A stretch of 64,000 nt of DNA from NCBI GenBank assembly GCA_963663495.1, contig OY760427.1:1550001-1614000 (forward strand), in the 5' to 3' direction. A program made the translations under genes and the position numbers. Below the pieces are notes generated by a model that worked only from the letters and a program-made list of their open reading frames with translations, was not told the DNA's origin and did not search any database. Below, piece by piece: positions 27,915 to 35,835 of the stretch. Origin of the DNA: G963663495 sp963663495. GTDB taxonomy: Bacteria > Bacteroidota > Rhodothermia > Rhodothermales > Bin80. Numbering within the stretch: position 1 is the first letter of the stretch; every line of letters starts with the position of its first letter.

Positions 27915-28598
27915 ATGAGACGACCTACGACCCAAGTATCCGTTTGGACATCAGTAGCAGATTTGATGACCGTGTTGGCGGTCATGATTTTCACAATCTC
28001 ATTTGTTCAGTGCAAGAAGCAGGTTTCAGAGCTTACGGTGGAGCGGGACTCGCTAAAGGATCAGGGTTCAACCCTCACGACGGAGCTGGAGGAGAATGAG
28101 CGGGAGGTTTCAATCCTCAGGGCGGAGCTGGCAGAGGGAAGGGAGCAGGTTTCAATGCTCGGGAGGGAACTGGGCGAGAAAGAGGAGCAGATTTCAGCGG
28201 ACAGGAGGGAGGAGATCACCAAGAAATTTGGGCATCCTTCATGCTATGGAGAGGTGGAGGACCAGCCAAGGGCCGTTATCGCCGTGACAATACTCCCTGG
28301 CGGGAAGTACAGGGTTGAACATTCGTGGACGGAGGTGGAGCATACCAAGCTTCGCGATGGGGCTGATGTACTTTCGGGCAGAAACCCGGCGGTACTGAGC
28401 AAGAATGATTTCGAGCATTTTGTGACCACATTAGCAAGAACCACAACCAACTGGTCTGATGAAGGATGCCGTTATTTCGCGCGGCTTGAGCCTCGCGATG
28501 AGGGCGTAACGGGCGACGAGTATGTGATACGTTGGACGGACGATATTAGGCCCCATTTTGCCGGTTTAGTCAACCCAGGGGTGATCGGCCAGCGCTAA
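27915..28598 (+). CDS. ZorB/MotB/TolR-like membrane protein with novel periplasmic domain
   Basis: 227 residues. A short cytoplasmic tail is followed by one helix, VWTSVADLMTVLAVMIFTIS, with Asp at residue 16, the position of the proton/sodium-carrying Asp of MotB, ExbD and ZorB. Residues 35-100 are coiled coil with near repeats (EVSILRAELAEG; QVSMLGRELGEK). The last 120 residues (VIAVTILPGGKYRVEHSW; DEYVIRWTDDIRPHF) do not look like the OmpA peptidoglycan-binding domain of MotB/ZorB, and I do not recognise them. Together with the ZorA-like protein it should form an A5B2-type channel; that is inference from family knowledge. Confidence 0.68.
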   Translation: MRRPTTQVSVWTSVADLMTVLAVMIFTISFVQCKKQVSELTVERDSLKDQGSTLTTELEENEREVSILRAELAEGREQVSMLGRELGEKEEQISADRREEITKKFGHPSCYGEVEDQPRAVIAVTILPGGKYRVEHSWTEVEHTKLRDGADVLSGRNPAVLSKNDFEHFVTTLARTTTNWSDEGCRYFARLEPRDEGVTGDEYVIRWTDDIRPHFAGLVNPGVIGQR

Positions 28599-29620
28599 TG
28601 TAAGTATGGCCACTTGGTGCTGGTCGGGGATTCCTTACGGGTGCCCCCGGGGACGCCAAGGCTGTCGGCACCGCCCAGGATCAAGCTCTGCGCTCCACCT
28701 TTCGCATTCAATACTGGGAGAATGGAATAATGATAGCCAGGAAGACCAACTTAGTCAGCTTATCGGTCCATTTTGGGGCGAGGATTATGACCAAGACCAT
28801 GAAATCAATCCAGTACACTTCGTGAAGCCATAGGGCACAACCCGGTGCTCAGGTGCACATCTGTACACCTACGTTCCTGACAGCGACACCAGCTGCGAAT
28901 GCAAACAAAGTAGCTGCGATGTACCATTTCGAAAGAAGTGCGGATCTTTCATGGGATGAACGTCAATTGAGCATTTCAGTTGATACATCACCCAGGCACC
29001 ATTGCCACCAGGCATCCGGCCAGTCCGGCGCCCTATTCTTAGTAACCCCACGGTTTTCAATTGACTCGCCCCCAGACACCCTAAACATCCATGTCATCAT
29101 TCCAGCCCCCATTCATCCCTTGAGACTGCGCACTTTAAACAGGAATCGGTGCGCACTTTCACAGGAATAAACAGGACACACCAGGAACCGTACGTCTGGA
29201 GGTTCTGGCTCGAGGATCTGGGTCTTGGGAGTTTACTTTCACATCCAAAGATACCTACCACGGGTTCAGCCCCTCTATTGTGCTTGCCAATACATATTCC
29301 CATGGCCTGCAATATCCCCCAACTGCACCCGCCGCCCAGTCAAATCTACCCGACCGGCCAACTACTTACGAAAGCCCATCTTCAGACAGAAACACCCCGA
29401 TTCGAGGGTTTTGCAAAAGGCTCTCGGGAATGTCTATACACGGCAATTGAGCACCTCGTGGAGCGTTCCAAATTGGCATGATTCGTTTGGGATCCCATAA
29501 ACATCCTTAACGTCTGATCCCTCCGGCACGCTCAAGGCCATTCAAATCGCATGGCACCCGGTTATGTCGGGGATTCCTGAATGTCCCAACTGACCCTTCA
29601 GTGATAGGTCATGCACTGAA
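28599..29620. other. Gene-free region with IS21-like end repeats
   Basis: No supportable gene in about 1 kb. It contains two 19-20 bp direct repeats at 29127-29168, and a diverged 150-bp tract at 29267-29420 that recurs at 44438-44605. The region separates the forward tubulin/Hsp70 cluster from reverse-strand metabolic genes. Confidence 0.6.
29127..29168 (+). repeat. Two direct repeats resembling an IS21-type end
   Basis: TGCGCACTTTAAACAGGAAT at 29127-29146 is followed by TGCGCACTTTCACAGGAAT at 29150-29168. The same pair occurs in opposite orientation at 44234-44276. Repeated motifs of this kind near the termini are typical of IS21-family ends, but no istA/istB is present here. Confidence 0.5.
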
Positions 29621-30976
29621 TCAGTCATCACGACCCACCTTCCGCACCCAATACAGCGCGAACGGCAAGCCGGTAGCTAGGAATGCCAAGTCAACTAACG
29701 ACTTGTCCCATTCATATATGCCGCGGAGAATAACCAGGCCTACGATACCAACCAGATAGATGCCGGGAAGCCATGGATAGCCCGGCATCCGGTACACATC
29801 CTCACGCTCCGTCTCGCGGCTGCGCAGGACAAACAAGGCTGTGGTCGTGAAGGCAAAAAAGATGAGGACCGCGAAGACCATTCCCGTCACAATGGTTTCG
29901 AACGTACCCCGGACCAACAAGATAACCACCGCCCATATGCAGTAGGCAATAATTGCGTGTGATGGGGTACGATGCTTCGGATGGATGTAATTCAGCCACT
30001 TGAAAAATATTCCGTCCCGCCCCATTGCATATATCGCACGGGGCGCCGCCATCATCGTGCCGTTGATGCTTCCCGTCGCAGAAATTATGACGATAATTGC
30101 AACCAACCCGGCGCCGACAGGCCCGATTAATTCAATCGCCATGTCGGAGGCAACGATCTTGCTGTCACGAACCCCCTCCATGCCCAATGTCTGGTGATAG
30201 ACTAGGTTGGTAAGGATGTACGTGTACGTTACAAGTCCAAGACCCGCAAATATGCTCTTGGGGAGGTCGGCACGCGGGTTCTTCATCTCGCCCGCCACAT
30301 AGCCAACACGATCCCACCCCAGATAGGAAAACATCACCAGCATTATGGCAGCAACGGCATTGCCCACCGGCCCCATACCACCGGTGGGCAATGCCACGGT
30401 AGAGAGCTGGCTTTCCGAACCTCCACCAAAAACGAGACCCAGAAGGACAAGAAGAAAGAGTCCACCAACTTTTAGGAAGGTGGTAACCTTCTGTAGCGTG
30501 CTCGCTTGCTGAATACCGACAAAATTGACGTAGCCAAGGGCACCGATGATGAATACCGCCAATACTGACTGCTGCCACGGCGCTAAGGCAACAAAGTATC
30601 CGATGTAATCAACGGTGATAATGGCAAGGCCCGCAGCTGAACTGCTTCTGATAAAAAACAGCTGCGCCCATCCAAACATGAATCCGGCAAGTGGTCCAAA
30701 TGCCTTGTGGATATAGACATATTCCCCCCCTGTGGCAGGGACGCGGGTACCCAACTCGGCGTAGATGAGTCCGCCAACCATGATGAAAGCGCCGCAGCCG
30801 AGCCACAACCACAGAATACTCCCGAAAGAGCTTTGATACGTCGCAATGAGTTGCGGCGTGGCGAAGATGCCAGCTCCAATGGTAATCCCGACAAGAAGAG
30901 CAGCGCCGTCCATCCATTCAAGGACGCGCCGCAGACTGGTCGGCTTAGCAGGTTTGGAATCCTTCTGGACCTCCAT
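29621..30976 (-). CDS. APC-family amino acid permease
   Basis: 451 residues with about twelve hydrophobic helices. The first helix carries VGITIGAGIFATPQLIA, the unwound substrate-binding segment (GxGIF) characteristic of the APC superfamily, closest in appearance to the LAT/YfnA-like branch. Other conserved points are VPATGGEYVYIHKAFG and SYLGWDRVGYVAGEMKNP. It probably exchanges or imports amino acids at the inner membrane. The start lies four bases from the stop of the gamma-glutamyltransferase gene upstream on the same strand, so the two are likely co-transcribed; a permease beside a glutathione-degrading enzyme suggests recovery of the released amino acids. Confidence 0.9.
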   Translation of the reverse strand: MEVQKDSKPAKPTSLRRVLEWMDGAALLVGITIGAGIFATPQLIATYQSSFGSILWLWLGCGAFIMVGGLIYAELGTRVPATGGEYVYIHKAFGPLAGFMFGWAQLFFIRSSSAAGLAIITVDYIGYFVALAPWQQSVLAVFIIGALGYVNFVGIQQASTLQKVTTFLKVGGLFLLVLLGLVFGGGSESQLSTVALPTGGMGPVGNAVAAIMLVMFSYLGWDRVGYVAGEMKNPRADLPKSIFAGLGLVTYTYILTNLVYHQTLGMEGVRDSKIVASDMAIELIGPVGAGLVAIIVIISATGSINGTMMAAPRAIYAMGRDGIFFKWLNYIHPKHRTPSHAIIAYCIWAVVILLVRGTFETIVTGMVFAVLIFFAFTTTALFVLRSRETEREDVYRMPGYPWLPGIYLVGIVGLVILRGIYEWDKSLVDLAFLATGLPFALYWVRKVGRDD

Positions 30977-30979
30977 GGA

Positions 30980-32674
30980 TCAATGCCCTTTTGCGCGGCC
31001 ATCGTAGGCACGTGAGTCCGCAGCACCGTAGAAGCTGCCGCCCGTAATACTAATACTGTGTGCGCGCCCCTGACTGCCCCGTATTCGGACGGTATGGCCT
31101 CGCTCTACATACAAGGCGCGTGTGTCCTTGGAAATCCCCAACGCCTCAAACGAAGTGATGTCGGGTAGCCACTGGTGGTGTATCCTAGGCGCCTCCACAG
31201 CCTGCGCAATGTTCATGCGGTGGTCCACGACATTCAGGATAACCTGCAGCACCGTATTGATGATGGTCCGCCCGCCGGGGCTCCCCACCACAAGGACGGG
31301 CTTCCCATCCGCCGCAACAATAGTAGGCGTCATGCTGGACAGCATGCGTTTTTCCGGCTCCACCAGGTTGGGACGTGTGCCGATAAGGCCTCGCCGGTTT
31401 GTGCGGCCGGGGATCGGATTAAAGTCCCCCATCTCATTGTTAAGCAGGAAGCCCGTGCCATCGGCGACGATACGCGATCCGTAGCTGTATTCCAACGTGT
31501 AAGTGAGTGACACGGCGTTACCGTGCATATCAACAACAGATAGGTGCGTAGTCTCTTCGCTTTCTGGTACCATGTAAGCACTACCGAAGGCGCTGGAGTC
31601 GCTCCACGAAGCTTGTGACATATCTATTGAAGCCCGGAGGTTGGAAGCGTGCGCCTTGCTGATCAGGTGCTCCACCGGCATTTCAAGGTTGAAAAGAGGA
31701 TCGCCCAAATGCTCCGCCCGGTCCGCAAATGCCCTTCGCATGGACTCGGTAAGTACATGCAGGTACTCGGCAGAGTTATGGCCCATTTCAGCAAGGTCAA
31801 ATTCCTCCAGAATATTGAGCATTGTCACGACCGCCACACCGCCGCTGCTTGGTGGTGCCATAGCGTAGACATCATAGCCGCGATAGGTGCCATGCACAAC
31901 TGGCTGTTCCCTAGCCTCGTATCGGGTAAAGTCTTCTTCTGTGATAATGCCCCCGTGACGGCGCATGAATTCAGCAACAAGGCGCGGCGTCTCGCCTTGG
32001 TAAAATCCGTCATGCCCGTAGTCGCGGATGCGCCGCAAGGAAGAGGCAAGATCGGGCTGCCTCCATACCTCTCCGGGAGCGTACAACTGCGTACCCTCCT
32101 TAAGAAAGGTTTCTTGAGTAGCCGCATACAGCGTGTCTTCCGTCAGGAGCAGGACACGCAAAAACCCTTGCATGTCCCGCGTGGACGCAAATCCGTCGTC
32201 TGCCAGTCTCACAGCGGGTTCAACCAAACGTGCCCACGGGAGTGAGCCGAGACGCTTATGAGCGAGAACTAGCCCAGCCACCGTGCCTGGTACACCCACA
32301 GCCAGCGGCCCTTCATGGTTGGAATTGTTGAGTATCGCACCGTTCTCGTCCAGGAACATCTCAGCCGTAGCCGCAAGTGGAGCCTTTTCCCTAAAATTGA
32401 AACTCGTCACCTCCCCATCAGCACCGTGGTACACAAGGAATCCTCCTCCACCAATATTGCCAGCGGAGGGTAAAGTGACAGCTAGCGCAAAGGCTGTACC
32501 GATTGCAGCATCAATCGCATTGCCTCCATCCCGAAGGATCTGCCACCCTGCTTCTGAGGCGAGGAAGTGGCTGCTAACCACCATCCCACTATCTGCTTCT
32601 ACCGGAATGCGACCACTCTGCGCGAAGGTTGCGGGCGCCCATGACAGTAGAAAAAGGAGGACGATACGTTTCAT
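30980..32674 (-). CDS. ggt: Gamma-glutamyltransferase precursor
   Basis: 564 residues from ATG 32674, chosen because it directly begins a signal peptide (RIVLLFLLSWAPATFAQ); the frame extends 21 codons further. The N-terminal half carries DGGNAIDAAIGTAFAL and GNIGGGGFLV, hallmarks of the family. The autoprocessing site is TTHLSVVD with the catalytic Thr at residue 375, and the downstream GSPGGRTIINTV oxyanion region is present. It cleaves the gamma-glutamyl bond of glutathione and related compounds in the periplasm. Length is close to the usual 560-580. Paired with the permease gene four bases downstream. Confidence 0.93.
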   Translation of the reverse strand: MKRIVLLFLLSWAPATFAQSGRIPVEADSGMVVSSHFLASEAGWQILRDGGNAIDAAIGTAFALAVTLPSAGNIGGGGFLVYHGADGEVTSFNFREKAPLAATAEMFLDENGAILNNSNHEGPLAVGVPGTVAGLVLAHKRLGSLPWARLVEPAVRLADDGFASTRDMQGFLRVLLLTEDTLYAATQETFLKEGTQLYAPGEVWRQPDLASSLRRIRDYGHDGFYQGETPRLVAEFMRRHGGIITEEDFTRYEAREQPVVHGTYRGYDVYAMAPPSSGGVAVVTMLNILEEFDLAEMGHNSAEYLHVLTESMRRAFADRAEHLGDPLFNLEMPVEHLISKAHASNLRASIDMSQASWSDSSAFGSAYMVPESEETTHLSVVDMHGNAVSLTYTLEYSYGSRIVADGTGFLLNNEMGDFNPIPGRTNRRGLIGTRPNLVEPEKRMLSSMTPTIVAADGKPVLVVGSPGGRTIINTVLQVILNVVDHRMNIAQAVEAPRIHHQWLPDITSFEALGISKDTRALYVERGHTVRIRGSQGRAHSISITGGSFYGAADSRAYDGRAKGH

Positions 32675-32739
32675 AACCAGCGAATGCTTAACTGTGCCAA
32701 GGTACTTACTCTGTCCTATAATCGAAAACCCGAACATGC

Positions 32740-33744
32740 CTATTCCGCTGTCTTCCAGCGGCGTTTTCTCAGATTAAGTGCGTTCACGCGGCCGTGAGCG
32801 ATGTGGTCCATTATCTGCGCCGCATGAAACCGCCCGTTTTCAATGAACCAGCGGCTCGTGCGAAGACCACCGCATACCGTTCCGGCAAGGTAAACTCCGG
32901 GCCGATTGGATTCAAAAGTCTCCTCGTTGTGCGATGGTGTTCGGTGCTCGTCACTGCCCGCGGCGATCCCCAAGTCCCGGAGCAGCCCATAATCCGGTCT
33001 GTAGCCTGTCATCGCTAGTACGAAGTCGTTCGCAATGGCTACTGGTCCGCTCGGCGTATCGAGGCGAACATGCGTCTGCTCAATGGCCGTAACGGTTGTA
33101 TTTAGCATCGCCGCAATACTTCCTTCCCGTATTCTGTTTTCCAGGTCCGGCTTGATCCAGTACTTTATTCGGCGGGACAGGGCGCTACTGCGATGTACGA
33201 GCGTTACGCTTGCTCCGTGCCGGTAACATTCCAATGCTGCCTTAGCTGCACTGTTCTGGCCACCTACAACCATCACGCGCTGGCCGACATAATCGTACGG
33301 CTCGCGGTAATAGTGCGTGACCTTCGGAAGATCTTCTCCCGGCACGTCAAGCCGGTTAGGGACATCGAAAAATCCTATGGCAACGACCACGTTTCGGCAA
33401 CTAATCGCTTTCTTGTCGGTCCCAACAGTAAACGCACCTTGGGTGCCCTCCAATTTGGTTGCGTGCTCGTACAAGTGTAAGTTCAAGCCTTCTCGCTGCG
33501 CGACGCTAATGTAGTACGCGAGTGCTTCTTGGCGTGTTGGCTTCGCGTGTACTGAGGGGAAGGGATGATCCCCGATCGCCAGCAGGTCGGCGGTAGAGAA
33601 GAACTCCATGTGATAGGGGTAGCCGACCAGCGAGTTAACGATAGCCCCTTTTTCCACAATCAGGGCATCAAGATTTCTCCGTCCCGCCTCAATGCCGCAC
33701 GCAAGCCCCACAGGGCCCGCTCCTATTATGACAACATCTACCAT
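32740..33744 (-). CDS. ypdA: YpdA-type FAD/NAD(P)-dependent disulfide reductase
   Basis: 334 residues from ATG 33744, where the FAD motif begins (VVIIGAGPVGLACGIEA). The NAD(P) motif VMVVGGQNSAAKAALE follows. There is no CxxC of thioredoxin reductase, as expected for YpdA, and the segments SLVGYPYHMEFFSTADLL and KPTRQEALAYY are characteristic of that family. YpdA reduces bacillithiol disulfide in species with that thiol. Thiol chemistry also fits the adjacent gamma-glutamyltransferase. The C-terminus (RVNALNLRKRRW) is short and basic. Confidence 0.88.
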   Translation of the reverse strand: MVDVVIIGAGPVGLACGIEAGRRNLDALIVEKGAIVNSLVGYPYHMEFFSTADLLAIGDHPFPSVHAKPTRQEALAYYISVAQREGLNLHLYEHATKLEGTQGAFTVGTDKKAISCRNVVVAIGFFDVPNRLDVPGEDLPKVTHYYREPYDYVGQRVMVVGGQNSAAKAALECYRHGASVTLVHRSSALSRRIKYWIKPDLENRIREGSIAAMLNTTVTAIEQTHVRLDTPSGPVAIANDFVLAMTGYRPDYGLLRDLGIAAGSDEHRTPSHNEETFESNRPGVYLAGTVCGGLRTSRWFIENGRFHAAQIMDHIAHGRVNALNLRKRRWKTAE

Positions 33745-33817
33745 GCTTCGGGGGGATGGTCGCACGAACACGACACCGATTGAAGCTGTTTCAAAAAGAA
33801 GAGTCTAGCCTTTCCGC

Positions 33818-34303
33818 TCACCGCGGACATTGCTGCTTGCGCCGTGTAAGAAAAAAGACTCGTAAGAGTTCTGCACTACGCGCTTCTTCGACCCCGGAGA
33901 TAATTTCAGCCTGGTGATTCAATCGTTTGTCCTGCGGAATGTTGTACAGGGTAGAGGCACTTCCAGCTTTATCATCTAATGCCCCAAACACCAGCTTACG
34001 CAGCCGCGCCCAGACAATGGCGCCTGCGCACATGGGGCACGGCTCTAACGTTACGTAAAGGGTACAGCCGTCCAAGTGTTTTTGTCCTATGGAGTCGCAG
34101 GCCGCAGTAATCGCAATCAATTCCGCGTGAGCGGTCGGGTCGCTAAGCGTTTCCATCATATTATGACCGCGTCCAACGATGCGGTCACCACACACAACCA
34201 CGGCCCCGACAGGTACCTCGCCTAGGTCAAGCGCGCGTTCGGCTTCGCGCAAGGCAGAATGCATCCACCGTCTGTCGGTAGCCAATAGCGTCCCAAGGCT
34301 CAC
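33818..34303 (-). CDS. tadA: tRNA adenosine(34) deaminase
   Basis: 161 residues. Zinc-dependent deaminase motifs are intact: HAELIAITAA (zinc His and catalytic Glu) and TLEPCPMCAGAIVWARL (PCxxC zinc cysteines). FGALDDKAGS is typical of TadA rather than cytidine or guanine deaminases. It converts the wobble adenosine of tRNA-Arg(ACG) to inosine. An internal Met at residue 14 is an alternative start. The small membrane protein gene ends the other way upstream, 12 bases from its start. Confidence 0.92.
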   Translation of the reverse strand: MSLGTLLATDRRWMHSALREAERALDLGEVPVGAVVVCGDRIVGRGHNMMETLSDPTAHAELIAITAACDSIGQKHLDGCTLYVTLEPCPMCAGAIVWARLRKLVFGALDDKAGSASTLYNIPQDKRLNHQAEIISGVEEARSAELLRVFFLTRRKQQCPR

Positions 34304-34315
34304 GAAAGCGCTGCC

Positions 34316-34501
34316 TCAGCGGCGTCCCAAGATAGCACCAATGACGCGTATTGCTATTGCAAGGAGGAATAACGCGATCAGAACTGGGATCGCAATGGAT
34401 GCTAGAAACCCAAGGATATCAAGCAGCGAATTGAGCAGCAGTATCACGATAATTCCCACAATCGCAATAACTATCACCCCTAAGACTTGCTGCAGATCCA
34501 T
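34316..34501 (-). CDS. Small hydrophobic membrane protein
   Basis: 61 residues consisting of two membrane helices (LGVIVIAIVGIIVILLL and FLASIAIPVLIALFLLAIAI) and a short basic tail (GAILGRR). ATG at 34501. It ends 12 bases before the tadA start on the same strand and may be co-transcribed. Function unknown; the length and make-up fit a genuine small membrane protein. Confidence 0.55.
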   Translation of the reverse strand: MDLQQVLGVIVIAIVGIIVILLLNSLLDILGFLASIAIPVLIALFLLAIAIRVIGAILGRR

Positions 34502-35103
34502 AAGAAATCGTTTTTGTCAGAAGTGTAAAAACTCAAATGAAGCCCGGGCTGTTCCATACTGTGTGTCCTCACCCGACAGGGTGCAGGCAGAGGCCCTATC
34601 AGCCAGGTAGATTGCCTCGGTTTCGATGGTGTACGCTACGCTCGCTGTTCCTACATTCATCATAGCTGCTACCTTATGCCGTCACGTCAACCCATGCGAG
34701 AACTCCGCATGGGTTGGGAATCGAAAGAAACGGACTCCAATTACCTGGAGACGCATTCCATGGCTCCGATTATGCCTAGTGGGAAGGTAGGATTTTGGGT
34801 GCGGTCTTTGACTGCACATACGAGATGTTGTAGTAGAGGGTTACGGTAAAGCCATTGAGGCCCCCTTAACAACTCTTCAGATACGTCCGCACCATTCTGT
34901 GCAGGGTTGGATCGGGGAATCCTGCACAGCCGGATAATTCCAGCAAGCGTTGCGAGTGCACATCTCTACAGCAAGAGCGCTCATTGAGCGGGCGATGCGA
35001 TGATCAAGGGGTACTTCGTGACTGCCCGATATCCTTGCACTTGGCGTCAAGTGAGCGCAATTGAAGGTCCATCAAACCGAGGAAGTGTATAGATGCAACG
35101 GAG
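34502..35103. other. Intergenic region with one perfect hairpin
   Basis: About 600 bases without a supportable gene. The only clear structure is the ten-base-pair hairpin at 34689-34715. Promoters for the reverse-strand small membrane protein and tadA should lie in the left part. Confidence 0.55.
34689..34715. other. Perfect inverted repeat (10-bp stem, 7-base loop)
   Basis: AACCCATGCG at 34689-34698 pairs fully with CGCATGGGTT at 34706-34715 around AGAACTC. There is no T-run on either side, so it is not a standard rho-independent terminator. It may be a protein-binding or transcript-stabilising site. Confidence 0.5.
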
Positions 35104-35835
35104 TCAGTAGCTTACCGACTCAAGTACCAGACCGTGCGCCGGGGCGGCGGGTCCTGCTTGTGTCCGGTCTCTGGAATCCAATATCGTGATGACGTCTTGA
35201 GGAGACCTGCGTCCGCGGCCAACTTCAAGCAGCGTACCAACAATAGTTCGCACCATGCCATGCAAGAATCGGTCGGCAGTGATCTCAAAATGCCAGTCAC
35301 CAGGTCGCTGTTCAGCGCTCCAACCCGCATGCTCAACGCAACAGATGCGGTTCCGAGTCTCGGATCGTGCTCTACAGAAGGCACCAAAGTGATGGCTTCC
35401 TGCAAGCATGGAAGCCGCCGTGTTCATGGTATCAAAGTTCAGAACACATCGTAGCACAAGGCGCCATGAAGCATCAAGCGCGCGTGCCAGCGTGCTGACA
35501 TGGTACCTGTAGGTTCGGCGCCGGGCATCGTAGCGGGCGTGGAAGCCATCAGAGGCTGTCCTCAAATCCACGACGGCGATGGTGGGCGGCAGGAGCCCGT
35601 TCAGCGAGTTGAGTGTGCGGCGCCGGTCCAGCTTCTCCGCTACATGAACATGTGCCACCTGCCCACGGGCGTGCACACCCGCGTCCGTACGACCAGCACC
35701 GGTAACTGCCGTGGGGGTGCGAAGCAGAATTGCAAGAGCATCTTCCAATGTCTGCTGAACGGTAGGAACACCGCACTGTCGCTGCCAGCCGCTGAAGGGA
35801 GTGCCATCGTACTCTACCGTCATGCGGTAGGTCAT
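35104..35835 (-). CDS. truA: tRNA pseudouridine(38-40) synthase
   Basis: 243 residues from ATG 35835. The N-terminal VEYDGTPFSGWQRQ and the catalytic-Asp motif AGRTDAGVHARGQV identify TruA, and FLHGMVRTIVGTLLEVG is the conserved C-terminal segment. It isomerises uridines in the anticodon arm of many tRNAs. The start overlaps the stop of the 986-residue gene upstream (TAATG), so this longer in-frame N-terminal extension is unlikely to be used. Confidence 0.92.
   Translation of the reverse strand: MTYRMTVEYDGTPFSGWQRQCGVPTVQQTLEDALAILLRTPTAVTGAGRTDAGVHARGQVAHVHVAEKLDRRRTLNSLNGLLPPTIAVVDLRTASDGFHARYDARRRTYRYHVSTLARALDASWRLVLRCVLNFDTMNTAASMLAGSHHFGAFCRARSETRNRICCVEHAGWSAEQRPGDWHFEITADRFLHGMVRTIVGTLLEVGRGRRSPQDVITILDSRDRTQAGPAAPAHGLVLESVSY

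Noticed and set aside
28606..28833. Possible small gene after the ZorB-like gene
   Set aside because: Two alternative frames read equally well, neither has a motif or ribosome-binding site, and composition is poor.
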